Shown in pieces: positions 54,305-62,167 of a stretch of 64,000 nucleotides of DNA. The notes beneath the pieces were generated by a model, which worked only from the letters and a program-made list of their open reading frames with translations, ran no database searches and was not told the DNA's origin. Source of the DNA: Erythrobacter sp. BLCC-B19 (GTDB lineage: Bacteria > Pseudomonadota > Alphaproteobacteria > Sphingomonadales > Sphingomonadaceae); NCBI RefSeq assembly GCF_028621955.1, contig NZ_CP117516.1:248001-312000 (forward strand). Direction: 5' to 3'. The position numbers and the translations under genes were made by a program. Each line of letters opens with the position of its first letter. Position 1 is the first letter of the stretch.

Positions 54305-54885
54305 CAGTCGTCTGCCTTTTCTTCTGTGTCAGAGGAATCTTGGTCTTCGATAAGTTCGTCCACACCGCTGGTATCGAGCGGGCGGGTGGCGGCGATAAGT
54401 GCGTCGGTGAGGACGAGCTTGGCGCTGTGGATCTGGTCGCGCGGGAGAGCCACTTCGCCCGCCTTCACTTCCTTGACCAGCACCATATCACCCTCAAGCC
54501 CGCCGAGCACGCCCTTGTTGACGCGCTGACCGGCGAAGCCCTTGTCCATCACGATCCGGACTTCGTGCCCGGCCCAGTTCACGAAGTCCTTGTCGCGGGT
54601 CAGGGGACGGTCAATGCCGGGGCTGGAGACTTCGAGGTGATACGCGCCTTCGATAAGCTCCTCGCCCGCTTCTTCGGCCGCGTCGATCACGTCCGAAACG
54701 CGGCGCGAGAGCGCGGCACACTGGTCGATCACCAACTGCCCGGTGGCCGGGTCTTCCGCCATGATCTGGAGCGCCATGCCGCCGTCGCCTGCCTCGGACG
54801 GCAGAAACGCCACGCGCACCAATTCAAACCCGAGCGCAGTGGCTTCGGGTTCGATCAGCTGGGTCAGGCGGGCGATATCGGTCAC
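54304..54885 (-). CDS. rimP: Ribosome maturation factor RimP
   Basis: A 193-residue protein from GTG 54885 (VTDIARLTQLIEPEATALGF), with Shine-Dalgarno-poor GGACTTAC upstream; a longer in-frame start at 54948 is less family-like. Motifs include VSDVIDAAEEAG and YHLEVSSPGIDRPLTRDKDF, typical of RimP. It helps assemble the 30S head and heads the rimP-nusA-ylxR-infB operon. The C-terminal tail is acidic. Confidence 0.95.
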   Translation of the reverse strand: MTDIARLTQLIEPEATALGFELVRVAFLPSEAGDGGMALQIMAEDPATGQLVIDQCAALSRRVSDVIDAAEEAGEELIEGAYHLEVSSPGIDRPLTRDKDFVNWAGHEVRIVMDKGFAGQRVNKGVLGGLEGDMVLVKEVKAGEVALPRDQIHSAKLVLTDALIAATRPLDTSGVDELIEDQDSSDTEEKADD

Positions 54886-55042
54886 GTAAGTCCTCGGATG
54901 CGGAACATTGCCAGCAGGATTGGGGCCGGCCCCTTGCGGCGCCAGCATCCAAACCTTGTGTCGACAATGTCGGGATTGGGCGTCGCATTAGGCGGCTTTG
55001 CCCGGTTTGGCAAGCGCCTTGCGCTCCGCGCCGATGACAGGC

Positions 55043-55462
55043 TCAGCGCTCCCCCGTCACCCAGCGCCGCACCTGATCGCGCAAGGCACGGTGCTCGCGT
55101 TCCTCGAAACCTTCGGCAAAGCTGCGGATCGCGAGCACCGCATCACGCGGGATCGGATCGTCGAAGGTCATGGCGTTGACAGCCATATCCGGGCCGCGCT
55201 CGGCGCGGACGACCATGCCGAAAATCTCCATCCGGCTGACAGCGAGATAGCCGGATTGCCCGCACGCCGCCGGCTGCGCCAAGGCCATGCGCGCGCCGGT
55301 GATAGACAGGTCGAGCAGGATGCAGGGCTGTTGCGAATAGATCGAAACGAACCGCGCCGGGATCGCCAGCCGCAAGCGCGCCGCCGAACGGCGACCAGCA
55401 ACGAACTCTTGATCGGCGCTGCCGGCGGGCGAAAGATCACGCGAAGAGGGTTCGGATCCCAT
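55043..55462 (-). CDS. PilZ-domain protein
   Basis: A 139-residue protein with a PilZ fold: RRSAARLRLAIPARFVSI contains the Arg-rich c-di-GMP switch (RxxxR-like), and CILLDLSITGARMAL carries the D/N-x-S-x2-G motif. It probably responds to c-di-GMP. A paralogue lies next upstream on the same strand; the two share the tail pattern REHRALRDQVRRWVTG. Confidence 0.75.
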   Translation of the reverse strand: MGSEPSSRDLSPAGSADQEFVAGRRSAARLRLAIPARFVSIYSQQPCILLDLSITGARMALAQPAACGQSGYLAVSRMEIFGMVVRAERGPDMAVNAMTFDDPIPRDAVLAIRSFAEGFEEREHRALRDQVRRWVTGER

Positions 55463-55537
55463 GATCCGGCAGGCTACGCCAGCGCAGGATAACGGCGCCT
55501 GCGCAGAATCCCTCGGGGAATTACGGGGGTCGCCCGG

Positions 55538-55948
55538 TCAAAGCGAGCGATCGTCGCTCGTGTCGCCTGTCACCCAGCGGCGCGCGGTTTCGATCAGGGC
55601 GCGCCTTTCGCGCTCCTCGAAGTTTTCGTGATAGCGCCGCGTTTCCAGCACGATCGCGTCCGTCAGCGCCTCGTCGAAGACCATTGCGTTGAGGCCGAAC
55701 TCGCTGCGGCTGATCAGCCCGAAGTGGTCGATCACTCCGCAGCGCAGGATCGCGCCCTCGCCCTCGCGCATCGCATCGAGAATGGCGACCTGCGCGCCGG
55801 TGCGCGACAGGTTGAGGAGGATGCAGGTGTGCACCCTGTCGACGGCAATCAGCTGTGCTGGAAGGCTAAGCCGCAAACGCGGGGCCGAACGCCGCCCCAC
55901 CGCTGGCACGGGGGGATCGTTGGTCGGCCCAGGCTTAGGGTCCACCAT
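55538..55948 (-). CDS. PilZ-domain protein (paralogue)
   Basis: A 136-residue protein from ATG 55948. It shows the same pattern as its neighbour: GRRSAPRLRLSLPAQLIAV, CILLNLSRTGAQVAIL and a C terminus ERRALIETARRWVTG. The pair looks like a tandem duplication. The N-terminal extension from the further upstream start at 56143 lacks coding character. Confidence 0.75.
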   Translation of the reverse strand: MVDPKPGPTNDPPVPAVGRRSAPRLRLSLPAQLIAVDRVHTCILLNLSRTGAQVAILDAMREGEGAILRCGVIDHFGLISRSEFGLNAMVFDEALTDAIVLETRRYHENFEERERRALIETARRWVTGDTSDDRSL

Positions 55949-56266
55949 ACCCCGTTCCCGCGAATGTCTCGCAGCACCGGCCCCGGCAGGATGATCGCCG
56001 GGCGATTCGGTTAGGCGAGAATGCTGACCCGGACTGAATATAGGCGAACGGCACAGCTCTGGCAAAGAATGGCGCGGGCCTGGGGGGAGGTCGGGGCGCA
56101 TTTCAGCTTTGCCGTCCAGACATTTGGCAAACTGCGCGCCCACCAGCCCGGTGCGGCTGTGGGACAGGGACGACAGCGATGGAGGTTTCCGCTCGCATGA
56201 AATGGCCCGATGAGATGATCTCCACCGCTCTAGGCCGAAAGGCTTGCCATTCGGTTAGTAACGTTA

Positions 56267-57310
56267 TCAGTCCTCGCCTTCCATCAAGCCATGCTTGCGG
56301 ATGCAGTGGCGCAGCTGATCATAGGTCAGGCCGAGCGCGCGGGCGGTCTGCCGCTGGTTCCAGCGGTGCTTGCCAAGCGCATGGGCCAGAATCGCGCGCT
56401 CATGCGCGTCGACAGCGGCGCGCAGATCTTCGATGGCATCGAGATTGGGCGCAGCGACAGCTGGCGTGCCTGAAGACACACCCGCAGCAGCAGGCGCGGG
56501 CGCGCTGCTGCGGCGATGCTCTGGAGGGCGCGGCCGCCACGGACTGTCGAAGGGATCGAACTGGACGTGCGCGATCGGCATATCCGGCACGTCCCAGCGA
56601 TAGACGGCGCGCTCGATGACATTGCGCAATTCGCGGACGTTGCCGGGCCAGGGATGATCTTCGAGCGCGTCCATGACGTGCGGCGCGAAGCCCGGCCAGC
56701 GATCCCAGTCGAGCTCGGCTGCCATGCGGCGGCCGAAATGTTCGGCCAGCACCCCGATGTCGCCCTCGCGCACACGCAGCGGCGGGAGGGTGATGACTTC
56801 GAAGCTCAGCCGGTCGAGCAGGTCGGCCCGGAAATCGCCGCTCGCCGCCAGCGCGGGCAGATCGTCGTTGGTGGCGGCGACGATGCGCACATCGACGCGG
56901 ATCGGGCGCGATGCGCCGATGCGGGTGACCTCGCCATACTCGACCGCACGCAGCAGCCGCTCCTGCGCGCCCATCGAAAGGGTGCCCAGCTCGTCGAGGA
57001 ACAGCGTGCCCCGGTCGGCCTCCTCAAACCGCCCTGCACGGGCCTTGGTCGCACCGGTGAAGGCGCCAGCCTCGTGGCCGAACAGCTCGGCTTCAATCAG
57101 GGTTTCGGGCAGCGCCGCGCAGTTCATCGTCACCAGCGGCTCGTCCCAGCGGCTCGACAGGCGGTGAAGGCGTTCGGCGATCAGTTCTTTACCCGTGCCG
57201 CGTTCGCCAATGACAAGCACGGGGCGGTTCATCGCTGCGGCGCGGGAGGCGCGTTCGACCGCGTCGAGGAACGCTCCGGATTGGCCGATGAACTGGCTCT
57301 CGTGCTTCAT
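56267..57310 (-). CDS. pspF: PspF, sigma54 activator of the Psp response
   Basis: A 347-residue enhancer-binding AAA+ ATPase without a receiver domain. Residues 28-45 hold Walker A (GERGTGKELIAERL), GAFTGA contacts sigma54, and ATNDDLPAL and HPWPGNVRELRNVIERAVYR follow. The C-terminal Fis-type HTH is NQRQTARALGLTYDQLRHCI. ATG 57310 gives the N terminus expected of PspF. It is divergent from the Psp operon, as in Escherichia coli, and is probably inhibited by PspA. Confidence 0.95.
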   Translation of the reverse strand: MKHESQFIGQSGAFLDAVERASRAAAMNRPVLVIGERGTGKELIAERLHRLSSRWDEPLVTMNCAALPETLIEAELFGHEAGAFTGATKARAGRFEEADRGTLFLDELGTLSMGAQERLLRAVEYGEVTRIGASRPIRVDVRIVAATNDDLPALAASGDFRADLLDRLSFEVITLPPLRVREGDIGVLAEHFGRRMAAELDWDRWPGFAPHVMDALEDHPWPGNVRELRNVIERAVYRWDVPDMPIAHVQFDPFDSPWRPRPPEHRRSSAPAPAAAGVSSGTPAVAAPNLDAIEDLRAAVDAHERAILAHALGKHRWNQRQTARALGLTYDQLRHCIRKHGLMEGED

Positions 57311-57316
57311 GTCCAA

Positions 57317-57346
57317 ACTATAGTGAAAATCCCCAATGCTTGGCAA
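57317..57346 (-). promoter_or_regulatory. Predicted sigma70 promoter of pspF
   Basis: On the minus strand TTGCCA (57346-57341) and TATAGT (57322-57317) are 18 bases apart. The -10 box ends six bases before ATG 57310, so transcription would begin at or very near the ATG, giving leaderless mRNA. Confidence 0.55.
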
Positions 57347-57381
57347 TAGAGACCAACGACCTCGCCGCGCTGGCACGCAAA

Positions 57382-57401
57382 AATGGCTGATTTCCGCCAT
57401 T
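57382..57401. promoter_or_regulatory. Candidate PspF upstream activating site
   Basis: Inverted repeat AATGGC-N8-GCCATT just upstream of the sigma54 promoter, in the shared pspF/psp intergenic region. Assigned by position and symmetry; not verified. Confidence 0.4.
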
Positions 57402-57410
57402 CCGGCAGTT

Positions 57411-57426
57411 TGGCACGGGCCATGCA
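57411..57426 (+). promoter_or_regulatory. Sigma54 promoter of the Psp operon
   Basis: TGGCACGGGCCATGCA matches the -24/-12 consensus TGGCAC-N5-TTGCA with one mismatch and correct GG-GC spacing. It lies 43 bases before the first small gene and next to pspF. Confidence 0.85.
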
Positions 57427-57468
57427 AAATAGTTGGCAAGACCACCGACACCACTTGGGAGGCCCACT

Positions 57469-57654
57469 ATGATCCACTCTGCAGCCAGCCAGCACAGCTT
57501 CTGGAACTCGAAGCTCGGGCACGCCGCGTTTGCCAGCATCGCCGCGATGGTGATGATGATCGCGCTGTCCTCGCAGATCCAGCCGGGCGCCGCCAACGCC
57601 GCTCCGGTCGCTCACCCCTCGGCCGAATCCGGCCACGTGATCGAGATTGCTTAA
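57469..57654 (+). CDS. Small exported or membrane-anchored protein heading the Psp operon
   Basis: A 61-residue protein from ATG 57469, with GGGAGG upstream. A hydrophobic helix (AAFASIAAMVMMIALSSQIQ) is followed by an Ala-rich segment with a possible signal cleavage (AANAAP). It is the first gene after the sigma54 promoter. I do not recognise a named family; its position suggests a stress-induced envelope peptide. Confidence 0.6.
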   Translation: MIHSAASQHSFWNSKLGHAAFASIAAMVMMIALSSQIQPGAANAAPVAHPSAESGHVIEIA

Positions 57655-57943
57655 GGTGGTCGAGCCCCTTGACCCCCTCGGGCCGGAGCGCCCCCTGCGG
57701 GATGTCCCCCCCGCCGACGCTGGCCGGATTGCGGAGCCCACCCGCAATGCCGCCGCCGGCGCAGCTCCGGCCCAACCCTCCAGCCTGCTGTCGCCCACGC
57801 GGCTGTCGCGGCTGGACGCGGAAATCGAGGCCTTGCGTCAGAGCCCCACTCCGACGCAATCTCGGTCCCACACCAACCCCGCCCGCGAGGAGCACATGGC
57901 TCCTCTCGACCGGGTCAATTCGTTTCTCGATGGAGTAGCCTTC

Positions 57944-58627
57944 ATGGGCATTTTCAGCCGCACCCGCGACATCATTGCCGCCAACTTCAACGATATGCTC
58001 GACAAGGCGGATGATCCGTCGAAGATGATCCGCATGATCATCCTCGAAATGGAGGAAACCCTGGTCGAAGTCCGCGCGAGCGCCGCGCGAACCATTGCCG
58101 ACCAGAAGGAAATGCACCGCCACTGCGTCAAGCTTGACCGGCTCCAGGCCGACTGGGCCGAGAAGGCGCAGCTCGCGCTCTCCAAGGATCGCGAAGACCT
58201 CGCCCGTGCCGCGCTGGTCGAAAAGAAGAAGGCTGGCGACATGGCCGATCAGCTCAAGAGCGAGATCGCCGTGCTCGATGATGCCCTGCGCGCCTACGAG
58301 GAAGATATCGCCAAGCTGCAGCACCGCCTGCGCGAAGCCCGCAGCCGCCAGACCGCGATCGCCGCGCGTCTCGAAAGTGCGGAAAACCGCGTCAAGCTGC
58401 GCACGCTGATGAGCACCGAGCGCACCGACGAGGCGCTGGCGCGCTTCGACCAGCTCGAACGCCGCGTCGATTACGCCGAAGGCCGCGCCGATGCGCTCCA
58501 GATCGCCGAAAACAAGACCCCGAGCCTCGCCGATGAAATCGCCGCGCTCGCCGGGTCGGACGCGATCGACGATGAACTCGCCGCCATGAAGAAGGCGCTC
58601 GGCAAGACCGACGGAACGGGAGAATAA
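57944..58627 (+). CDS. pspA: Phage shock protein A
   Basis: A 227-residue PspA/IM30 protein: an N-terminal amphipathic helix (MGIFSRTRDIIAANFNDMLD) followed by a continuous coiled coil (KLQHRLREARSRQTAIAARL) that oligomerises on stressed membranes and inhibits PspF. ATG 57944 has GGAG at the right distance. The frame remains open upstream to 57647, but that region is not needed for a family-length protein. About 290 bases separate it from the 61-residue gene. Confidence 0.96.
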   Translation: MGIFSRTRDIIAANFNDMLDKADDPSKMIRMIILEMEETLVEVRASAARTIADQKEMHRHCVKLDRLQADWAEKAQLALSKDREDLARAALVEKKKAGDMADQLKSEIAVLDDALRAYEEDIAKLQHRLREARSRQTAIAARLESAENRVKLRTLMSTERTDEALARFDQLERRVDYAEGRADALQIAENKTPSLADEIAALAGSDAIDDELAAMKKALGKTDGTGE

Positions 58628-58630
58628 GCC

Positions 58631-58942
58631 ATGGAAGACGTGTTCCTGCCCATCATCATCGTCGGGATGCTGTTCATCGGCCTGCCCTGGGTGATCATGC
58701 ATTACATGACCAAGTGGAAGACCGCCGCCACCATCACCACCGACGACGAGGCACTGCTCGAAGAGCTCTACAACCTCGCCCGCCGGCTCGATGAACGCAT
58801 GGATACGGTCGAACGCCTGGTCGCCTCGGACGACCCGAGCTTCACCCCCGCCCGCCGCCTGATCGCCGACCAGGAGAAAGACAACCAGCAGCTGCGCGAA
58901 CTCGAAGCGCTGATGGCCGAGAAGAAAGGAACCCGCCTGTGA
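58631..58942 (+). CDS. pspB: Phage shock protein B
   Basis: A 103-residue inner-membrane protein. One membrane helix (LPIIIVGMLFIGLPWVIMHY) is followed by a coiled coil (LYNLARRLDERMDTVERLVA). PspB with PspC senses envelope stress and relieves PspF inhibition. It is longer than the enterobacterial form. Three bases separate it from pspA, and its stop overlaps pspC. Confidence 0.9.
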   Translation: MEDVFLPIIIVGMLFIGLPWVIMHYMTKWKTAATITTDDEALLEELYNLARRLDERMDTVERLVASDDPSFTPARRLIADQEKDNQQLRELEALMAEKKGTRL

Positions 58943-59316
58943 ACAGCCCTCGCACCACGCTTTACCGCGACAAGCACAATGCCAAGCTGATGGGGGTGTG
59001 CGCCGGGATCGCCGATTACACCGGGGTCAATGTCTTCTGGATCCGGATGATCGCGTTCCTTTCGATGTGGCCGACGGGCGGCGCTTCGCTGCTGGTCTAC
59101 TTCGTCGCCGGGTTCCTGCTCAACAAGAAGCCGCCCTACCTCTACCGCGATGAAAGCGAGCAGAAGTACTGGCAGGGCATCCGCCAGAGCCCCAAGCGCA
59201 CCGCCCGCGAAATCCGCGCCAACTTCCGCGACATCGACCGCCGCCTGGCCGCTGTCGAAGCCCACTACGTGAGCAGCAACCCGCGCCTGACCGCCGAGAT
59301 CGAGCGGCTGCGCTAG
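58939..59316 (+). CDS. pspC: Phage shock protein C
   Basis: A 125-residue PspC-domain protein starting at GTG 58939, which overlaps the pspB stop. The PspC domain (LYRDKHNAKLMGVCAGIADY, then IRMIAFLSMWPTGGASLLVY) spans the first 75 residues, and a C-terminal coiled coil ends RLAAVEAHYVSSNPRLTAEI plus ERLR, resembling the motif repeated in the next genes. Confidence 0.93.
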   Translation: MNSPRTTLYRDKHNAKLMGVCAGIADYTGVNVFWIRMIAFLSMWPTGGASLLVYFVAGFLLNKKPPYLYRDESEQKYWQGIRQSPKRTAREIRANFRDIDRRLAAVEAHYVSSNPRLTAEIERLR

Positions 59317-59346
59317 GCCTGCCACCACGCAACAGGGAAGCCCATC

Positions 59347-59661
59347 ATGTCTTTCAATCTCGGAGTTCTCATTCCCATCATCGCGCTGATGATCCCGGTG
59401 ATCGCACTGTGGACCAAGCACCAGCAGAAGATGGCCGAAATGCAGATCGGCGCCACCGCCGAACAGACCGCTGAAAAGGCAGCACAATACGCCGCCAAGA
59501 TTCAACGCCTGGAAGACCGGGTGCAGGTGCTCGAACGCATCGTCACCGACCGCGGCTACGATATTGCCACCCAGATCGAAGCCCTGCGCGACACGCGCCG
59601 GGTGGATGAAGCAGGCCCGGGCGTGCCGCTCGGCCTCGACAAGAACAAGGAGCGTGTGTGA
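59347..59661 (+). CDS. Small membrane protein with Psp-type coiled coil (first of the series)
   Basis: A 104-residue protein. A membrane helix (LGVLIPIIALMIPVIALWTK) is followed by a coiled coil and the motif RVQVLERIVTDRGYDIATQI-EALRD. This motif recurs in the two following proteins and resembles the ends of PspB and PspC. The start ATG is preceded by CAGGGAAG. Its function is unknown; its position in the Psp operon suggests a role in envelope stress. Confidence 0.75.
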   Translation: MSFNLGVLIPIIALMIPVIALWTKHQQKMAEMQIGATAEQTAEKAAQYAAKIQRLEDRVQVLERIVTDRGYDIATQIEALRDTRRVDEAGPGVPLGLDKNKERV

Positions 59662-59972
59662 TGTTTCATGATGGCCCCGGTTTCATTGCTGGCATCGTGC
59701 TGATTTGCACGCTCGGCTGGCTCGCCAACAACTGGATCCGCGCCAAGCACGGCTACCCGCTCGAGGACGAGTGGGGCGGCAAGACCGTCAAGCCCGACAC
59801 CGCCGAGACCCAGCGGCTCAAGGCCGAGAACAAGGCGCTGCACGACAAGCTCGACGCCATGCAGGACCGCATGATCGTGCTGGAAAAGATCGTCACCGAC
59901 CGCGGCTATTCGCTCTCCGCCGAAATCGAGGCGCTGCGTGAAACGCCCTCGCTGACCAAGGATCGCGTGTAA
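59661..59972 (+). CDS. Small membrane protein with Psp-type coiled coil (second)
   Basis: A 103-residue protein from ATG 59661 (AAGGAG eight bases upstream; TGATG overlap with the previous stop). Helix GPGFIAGIVLICTLGWLANN, a GYPLEDEWGG segment, then the coiled coil with MIVLEKIVTDRGYSLSAEI. The GYPLE(D/G)xWG segment also occurs in the next protein. Confidence 0.7.
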   Translation: MFHDGPGFIAGIVLICTLGWLANNWIRAKHGYPLEDEWGGKTVKPDTAETQRLKAENKALHDKLDAMQDRMIVLEKIVTDRGYSLSAEIEALRETPSLTKDRV

Positions 59973-60328
59973 TGGAACCCGCTGACTTCCTTCCCTATCT
60001 CGGCTGGATCATCGCCGGGGCCTTCACCTTGGGCGCGGCAGGCATCGCTGCCTCGTTCCAGACCACCCGGATGAAGATCAAGAACGGCTACCCGCTCGAA
60101 GGGATGTGGGGCCAGTCGCTGAAGCCCGGCTCTGACAAGCAGACCGCCGAGCGGGTGGTGCTGCTGACCCAGGAAAACGCCCAGCTGCGCGCCGAACTGG
60201 GCGCGATCAAGGATCGGCTCGCCAATGTCGAACGGATCGTCACCGACGGCGGCTATCACCTCGGCGCCGAAATCGACGCCCTGCGTGATCGTGCGCTGGA
60301 GGGGCTCAAGGACAAGGGGAAGGCGTGA
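59972..60328 (+). CDS. Small membrane protein with Psp-type coiled coil (third)
   Basis: A 118-residue protein overlapping the previous stop by one base (TAATG). Membrane helix LGWIIAGAFTLGAAGIAASF, then KNGYPLEGMWGQSLKPGSD and the motif NVERIVTDGGYHLGAEIDAL. It is a close relative of the second protein. Confidence 0.7.
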   Translation: MEPADFLPYLGWIIAGAFTLGAAGIAASFQTTRMKIKNGYPLEGMWGQSLKPGSDKQTAERVVLLTQENAQLRAELGAIKDRLANVERIVTDGGYHLGAEIDALRDRALEGLKDKGKA

Positions 60329-60648
60329 TGGGCGAGATGATCGTCATCTCCATGACCATCATCGCGCTGGCGCTGATCACGGGGATGAGCCTCAACGGCA
60401 TCGTCGAGAAGGTTATGCAGGCCAAGCGACTTCGCCATCAACCAAACGGCGGCGCTGCGCCCGAGGACATCCGCCTGATCGCCGAGCGCCAGCAGATGAT
60501 CGAAGACCGGCTGCGGGTGATCGAACGGATCACCACCGATGCCAACAGCGGCGATGTGCGCGTCACGGCGCAGATCGCGGCCGAAATCGAAGCGCTGCGT
60601 GCCCTGCCCGCCGCCGCGCCAAGTTTGAGGAAGGACCTGAGCGAATGA
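60328..60648 (+). CDS. Small membrane protein with Psp-type coiled coil (fourth)
   Basis: A 106-residue protein from ATG 60328 (TGATG overlap). Membrane helix VISMTIIALALITGMSLNGI, then a coiled coil with RLRVIERITTDANSGDV and AAEIEALRALP, a diverged version of the shared motif with a short insertion. Confidence 0.65.
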   Translation: MGEMIVISMTIIALALITGMSLNGIVEKVMQAKRLRHQPNGGAAPEDIRLIAERQQMIEDRLRVIERITTDANSGDVRVTAQIAAEIEALRALPAAAPSLRKDLSE

Positions 60649-60896
60649 TGACGCCCCTTCTCGATCCCGTGCTGGTGCAGACCAGTGCCAGCCTGATCGG
60701 CCTTGTGGTGATCGCGGCAGCCATGCTGCGCGGCTGGCAGGGCTGGCTTGACCTCAAGCGCCGGGAGCTTGACCGCCACGGCCCGCAATCGCCCGAAGAG
60801 ACCGGATCAGGCCTCGGCACCGCGCGGATCGAGCTGGCCGATCTCAAGGAACGGATCCGCAAGCTTGAAGCCATCGCCAGCGGAGTGGAACTGTGA
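60645..60896 (+). CDS. Small membrane protein in the Psp operon (fifth)
   Basis: An 83-residue protein overlapping the previous gene by four bases (ATGA). One membrane helix (ASLIGLVVIAAAMLRGWQGW) and a C-terminal helix ADLKERIRKLEAIASGVEL; the last helix is a shortened version of the shared coiled coil. Confidence 0.6.
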   Translation: MMTPLLDPVLVQTSASLIGLVVIAAAMLRGWQGWLDLKRRELDRHGPQSPEETGSGLGTARIELADLKERIRKLEAIASGVEL

Positions 60897-61069
60897 GCAA
60901 TCACCGCACCACCGCCGCACAGGCCGGCATCAGCCTTGGCACGGCGATCGCGGTCGCGATCAGCTGGAGCGTCAACAAGTCGATCATCTGGGCGATCATC
61001 CACGGCTTCTTCAGCTGGTTCTACGTGATCTATTACGCCCTCACCCGCCCCGGCGGACTGAGCGGATAA
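60893..61069 (+). CDS. Small hydrophobic protein ending the Psp operon
   Basis: A 58-residue protein from GTG 60893 overlapping the previous stop. One or two membrane helices (GTAIAVAISWSVNKSIIWAI and GFFSWFYVIYYALTRPGG). No coiled coil. Unknown function. Confidence 0.6.
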   Translation: MSNHRTTAAQAGISLGTAIAVAISWSVNKSIIWAIIHGFFSWFYVIYYALTRPGGLSG

Positions 61070-61111
61070 GCCCCCTTTGCCTTGTTGCCGCGCGCTGTCT
61101 AAAGGCGGGCC

Positions 61112-61522
61112 ATGCGCACCCTTTCCGACATTCTCGAAGAATATGAGTTCCTCGACGGCGATGATCGCTATGGCCTGCTGATCGAGCTGGGTCGGGGGCT
61201 GGAACCCATGCCCGATGCCCTCAAGACCGACGCAACGCTGGTGCGCGGGTGCTCTGCGGCGGTGTGGGTCTATCCCGCGGGCACCGATGCCGCGAAGCTG
61301 CACTTCCTTGCCGACAGCAATGCCGCGATCACCAAGGGCATTGTCGCGCTCGTCATCGCCGCCGTGCAGGACAAGCCCGCCGCCGAAGTCGCCGCGATGG
61401 ATGTGATGGGCGCGCTCGCTCCGTTTGACCTCAAGAACCAGCTGTCGAGCAACCGCACCCAGGGCGTGCCGAACATGATCGCGCTGGTAAAGGAACACGC
61501 CGCCCGGCTCGCGGCGGGGTGA
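61112..61522 (+). CDS. sufE: SufE-like sulfur acceptor protein
   Basis: A 136-residue SufE protein that accepts sulfur from cysteine desulfurase for Fe-S cluster assembly. The active cysteine is in VRGCSAAVWV (Cys47), with the family pattern RYGLLIELGRGLEPMP before it and LSSNRTQGVPNMIALVKEHA at the end. It is not next to other suf genes. Confidence 0.93.
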   Translation: MRTLSDILEEYEFLDGDDRYGLLIELGRGLEPMPDALKTDATLVRGCSAAVWVYPAGTDAAKLHFLADSNAAITKGIVALVIAAVQDKPAAEVAAMDVMGALAPFDLKNQLSSNRTQGVPNMIALVKEHAARLAAG

Positions 61523-61630
61523 AGGCCGGCGGCGATGTTTCACGTGAAACTCCGCCCGCAGGCAGGGGAGGCCCGGCCTCGAAGCGTTTAAAACCGGTCA
61601 GGATCGGTCAAAAACAGGTTTGGCCGCGCG

Positions 61631-62167
61631 TCAGATGTTGCGGCCCACGACCTCGAACTCGTCAGCGCCCGCGCCCGCCGCATCGCGCACCACGGCAATC
61701 CCGGCTTCCTTTTGCGCTTTCAGCTCTGCCTTGAGCTTCGCCGGATCGCGCGCGAAGACGAAGCCGAAGCTGACCCCGCCTTCCTTGCCGATGGTCGCAT
61801 GGTGGAGCTTGTGCGCCTGCACCAGCCGCTTGGCGTAGCCCTTGCGCGGCACCCACTTCCAGTAGCGCTGATGCACCAGCCCGTCATGCACCAGCGTGTA
61901 GATCACCCCGTAGAGCGTGATCCCGACCGCGAACCACCACAGCCAGTCCCAGTAGAGCGAGCCGTAGATATACATCGCAGCGTTGATCGTGCCGAACACG
62001 ACCGCGAACAGATCGTTCTTCTCGAAGACGTTGTCGTGCGGCTCGTGATGGTCGCGGTGCCAGCCCCAGCCCCAGCCATGCATGATGTACTTGTGCGCCA
62101 CCCACGCGAACAGCTCCATCCCGATCAGCGAGGACATGACGGTGAGGAATATTTCGAGCCAGCTCAT
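61631..62167 (-). CDS. crtZ: Beta-carotene hydroxylase CrtZ
   Basis: A 178-residue membrane diiron hydroxylase. All histidine motifs are present: HKYIMHG, HRDHHEPH, HDGLVHQRY and HKLHHA. It adds 3-hydroxyl groups to beta-ionone rings. The last 40 residues are an added soluble tail. Its ATG overlaps the crtW stop (ATGA). Confidence 0.95.
   Translation of the reverse strand: MSWLEIFLTVMSSLIGMELFAWVAHKYIMHGWGWGWHRDHHEPHDNVFEKNDLFAVVFGTINAAMYIYGSLYWDWLWWFAVGITLYGVIYTLVHDGLVHQRYWKWVPRKGYAKRLVQAHKLHHATIGKEGGVSFGFVFARDPAKLKAELKAQKEAGIAVVRDAAGAGADEFEVVGRNI

Noticed and set aside
49696..54529. Long rightward frames opposite infB and nusA
   Set aside because: They are mirror frames of essential genes in high-GC DNA, with no family features.
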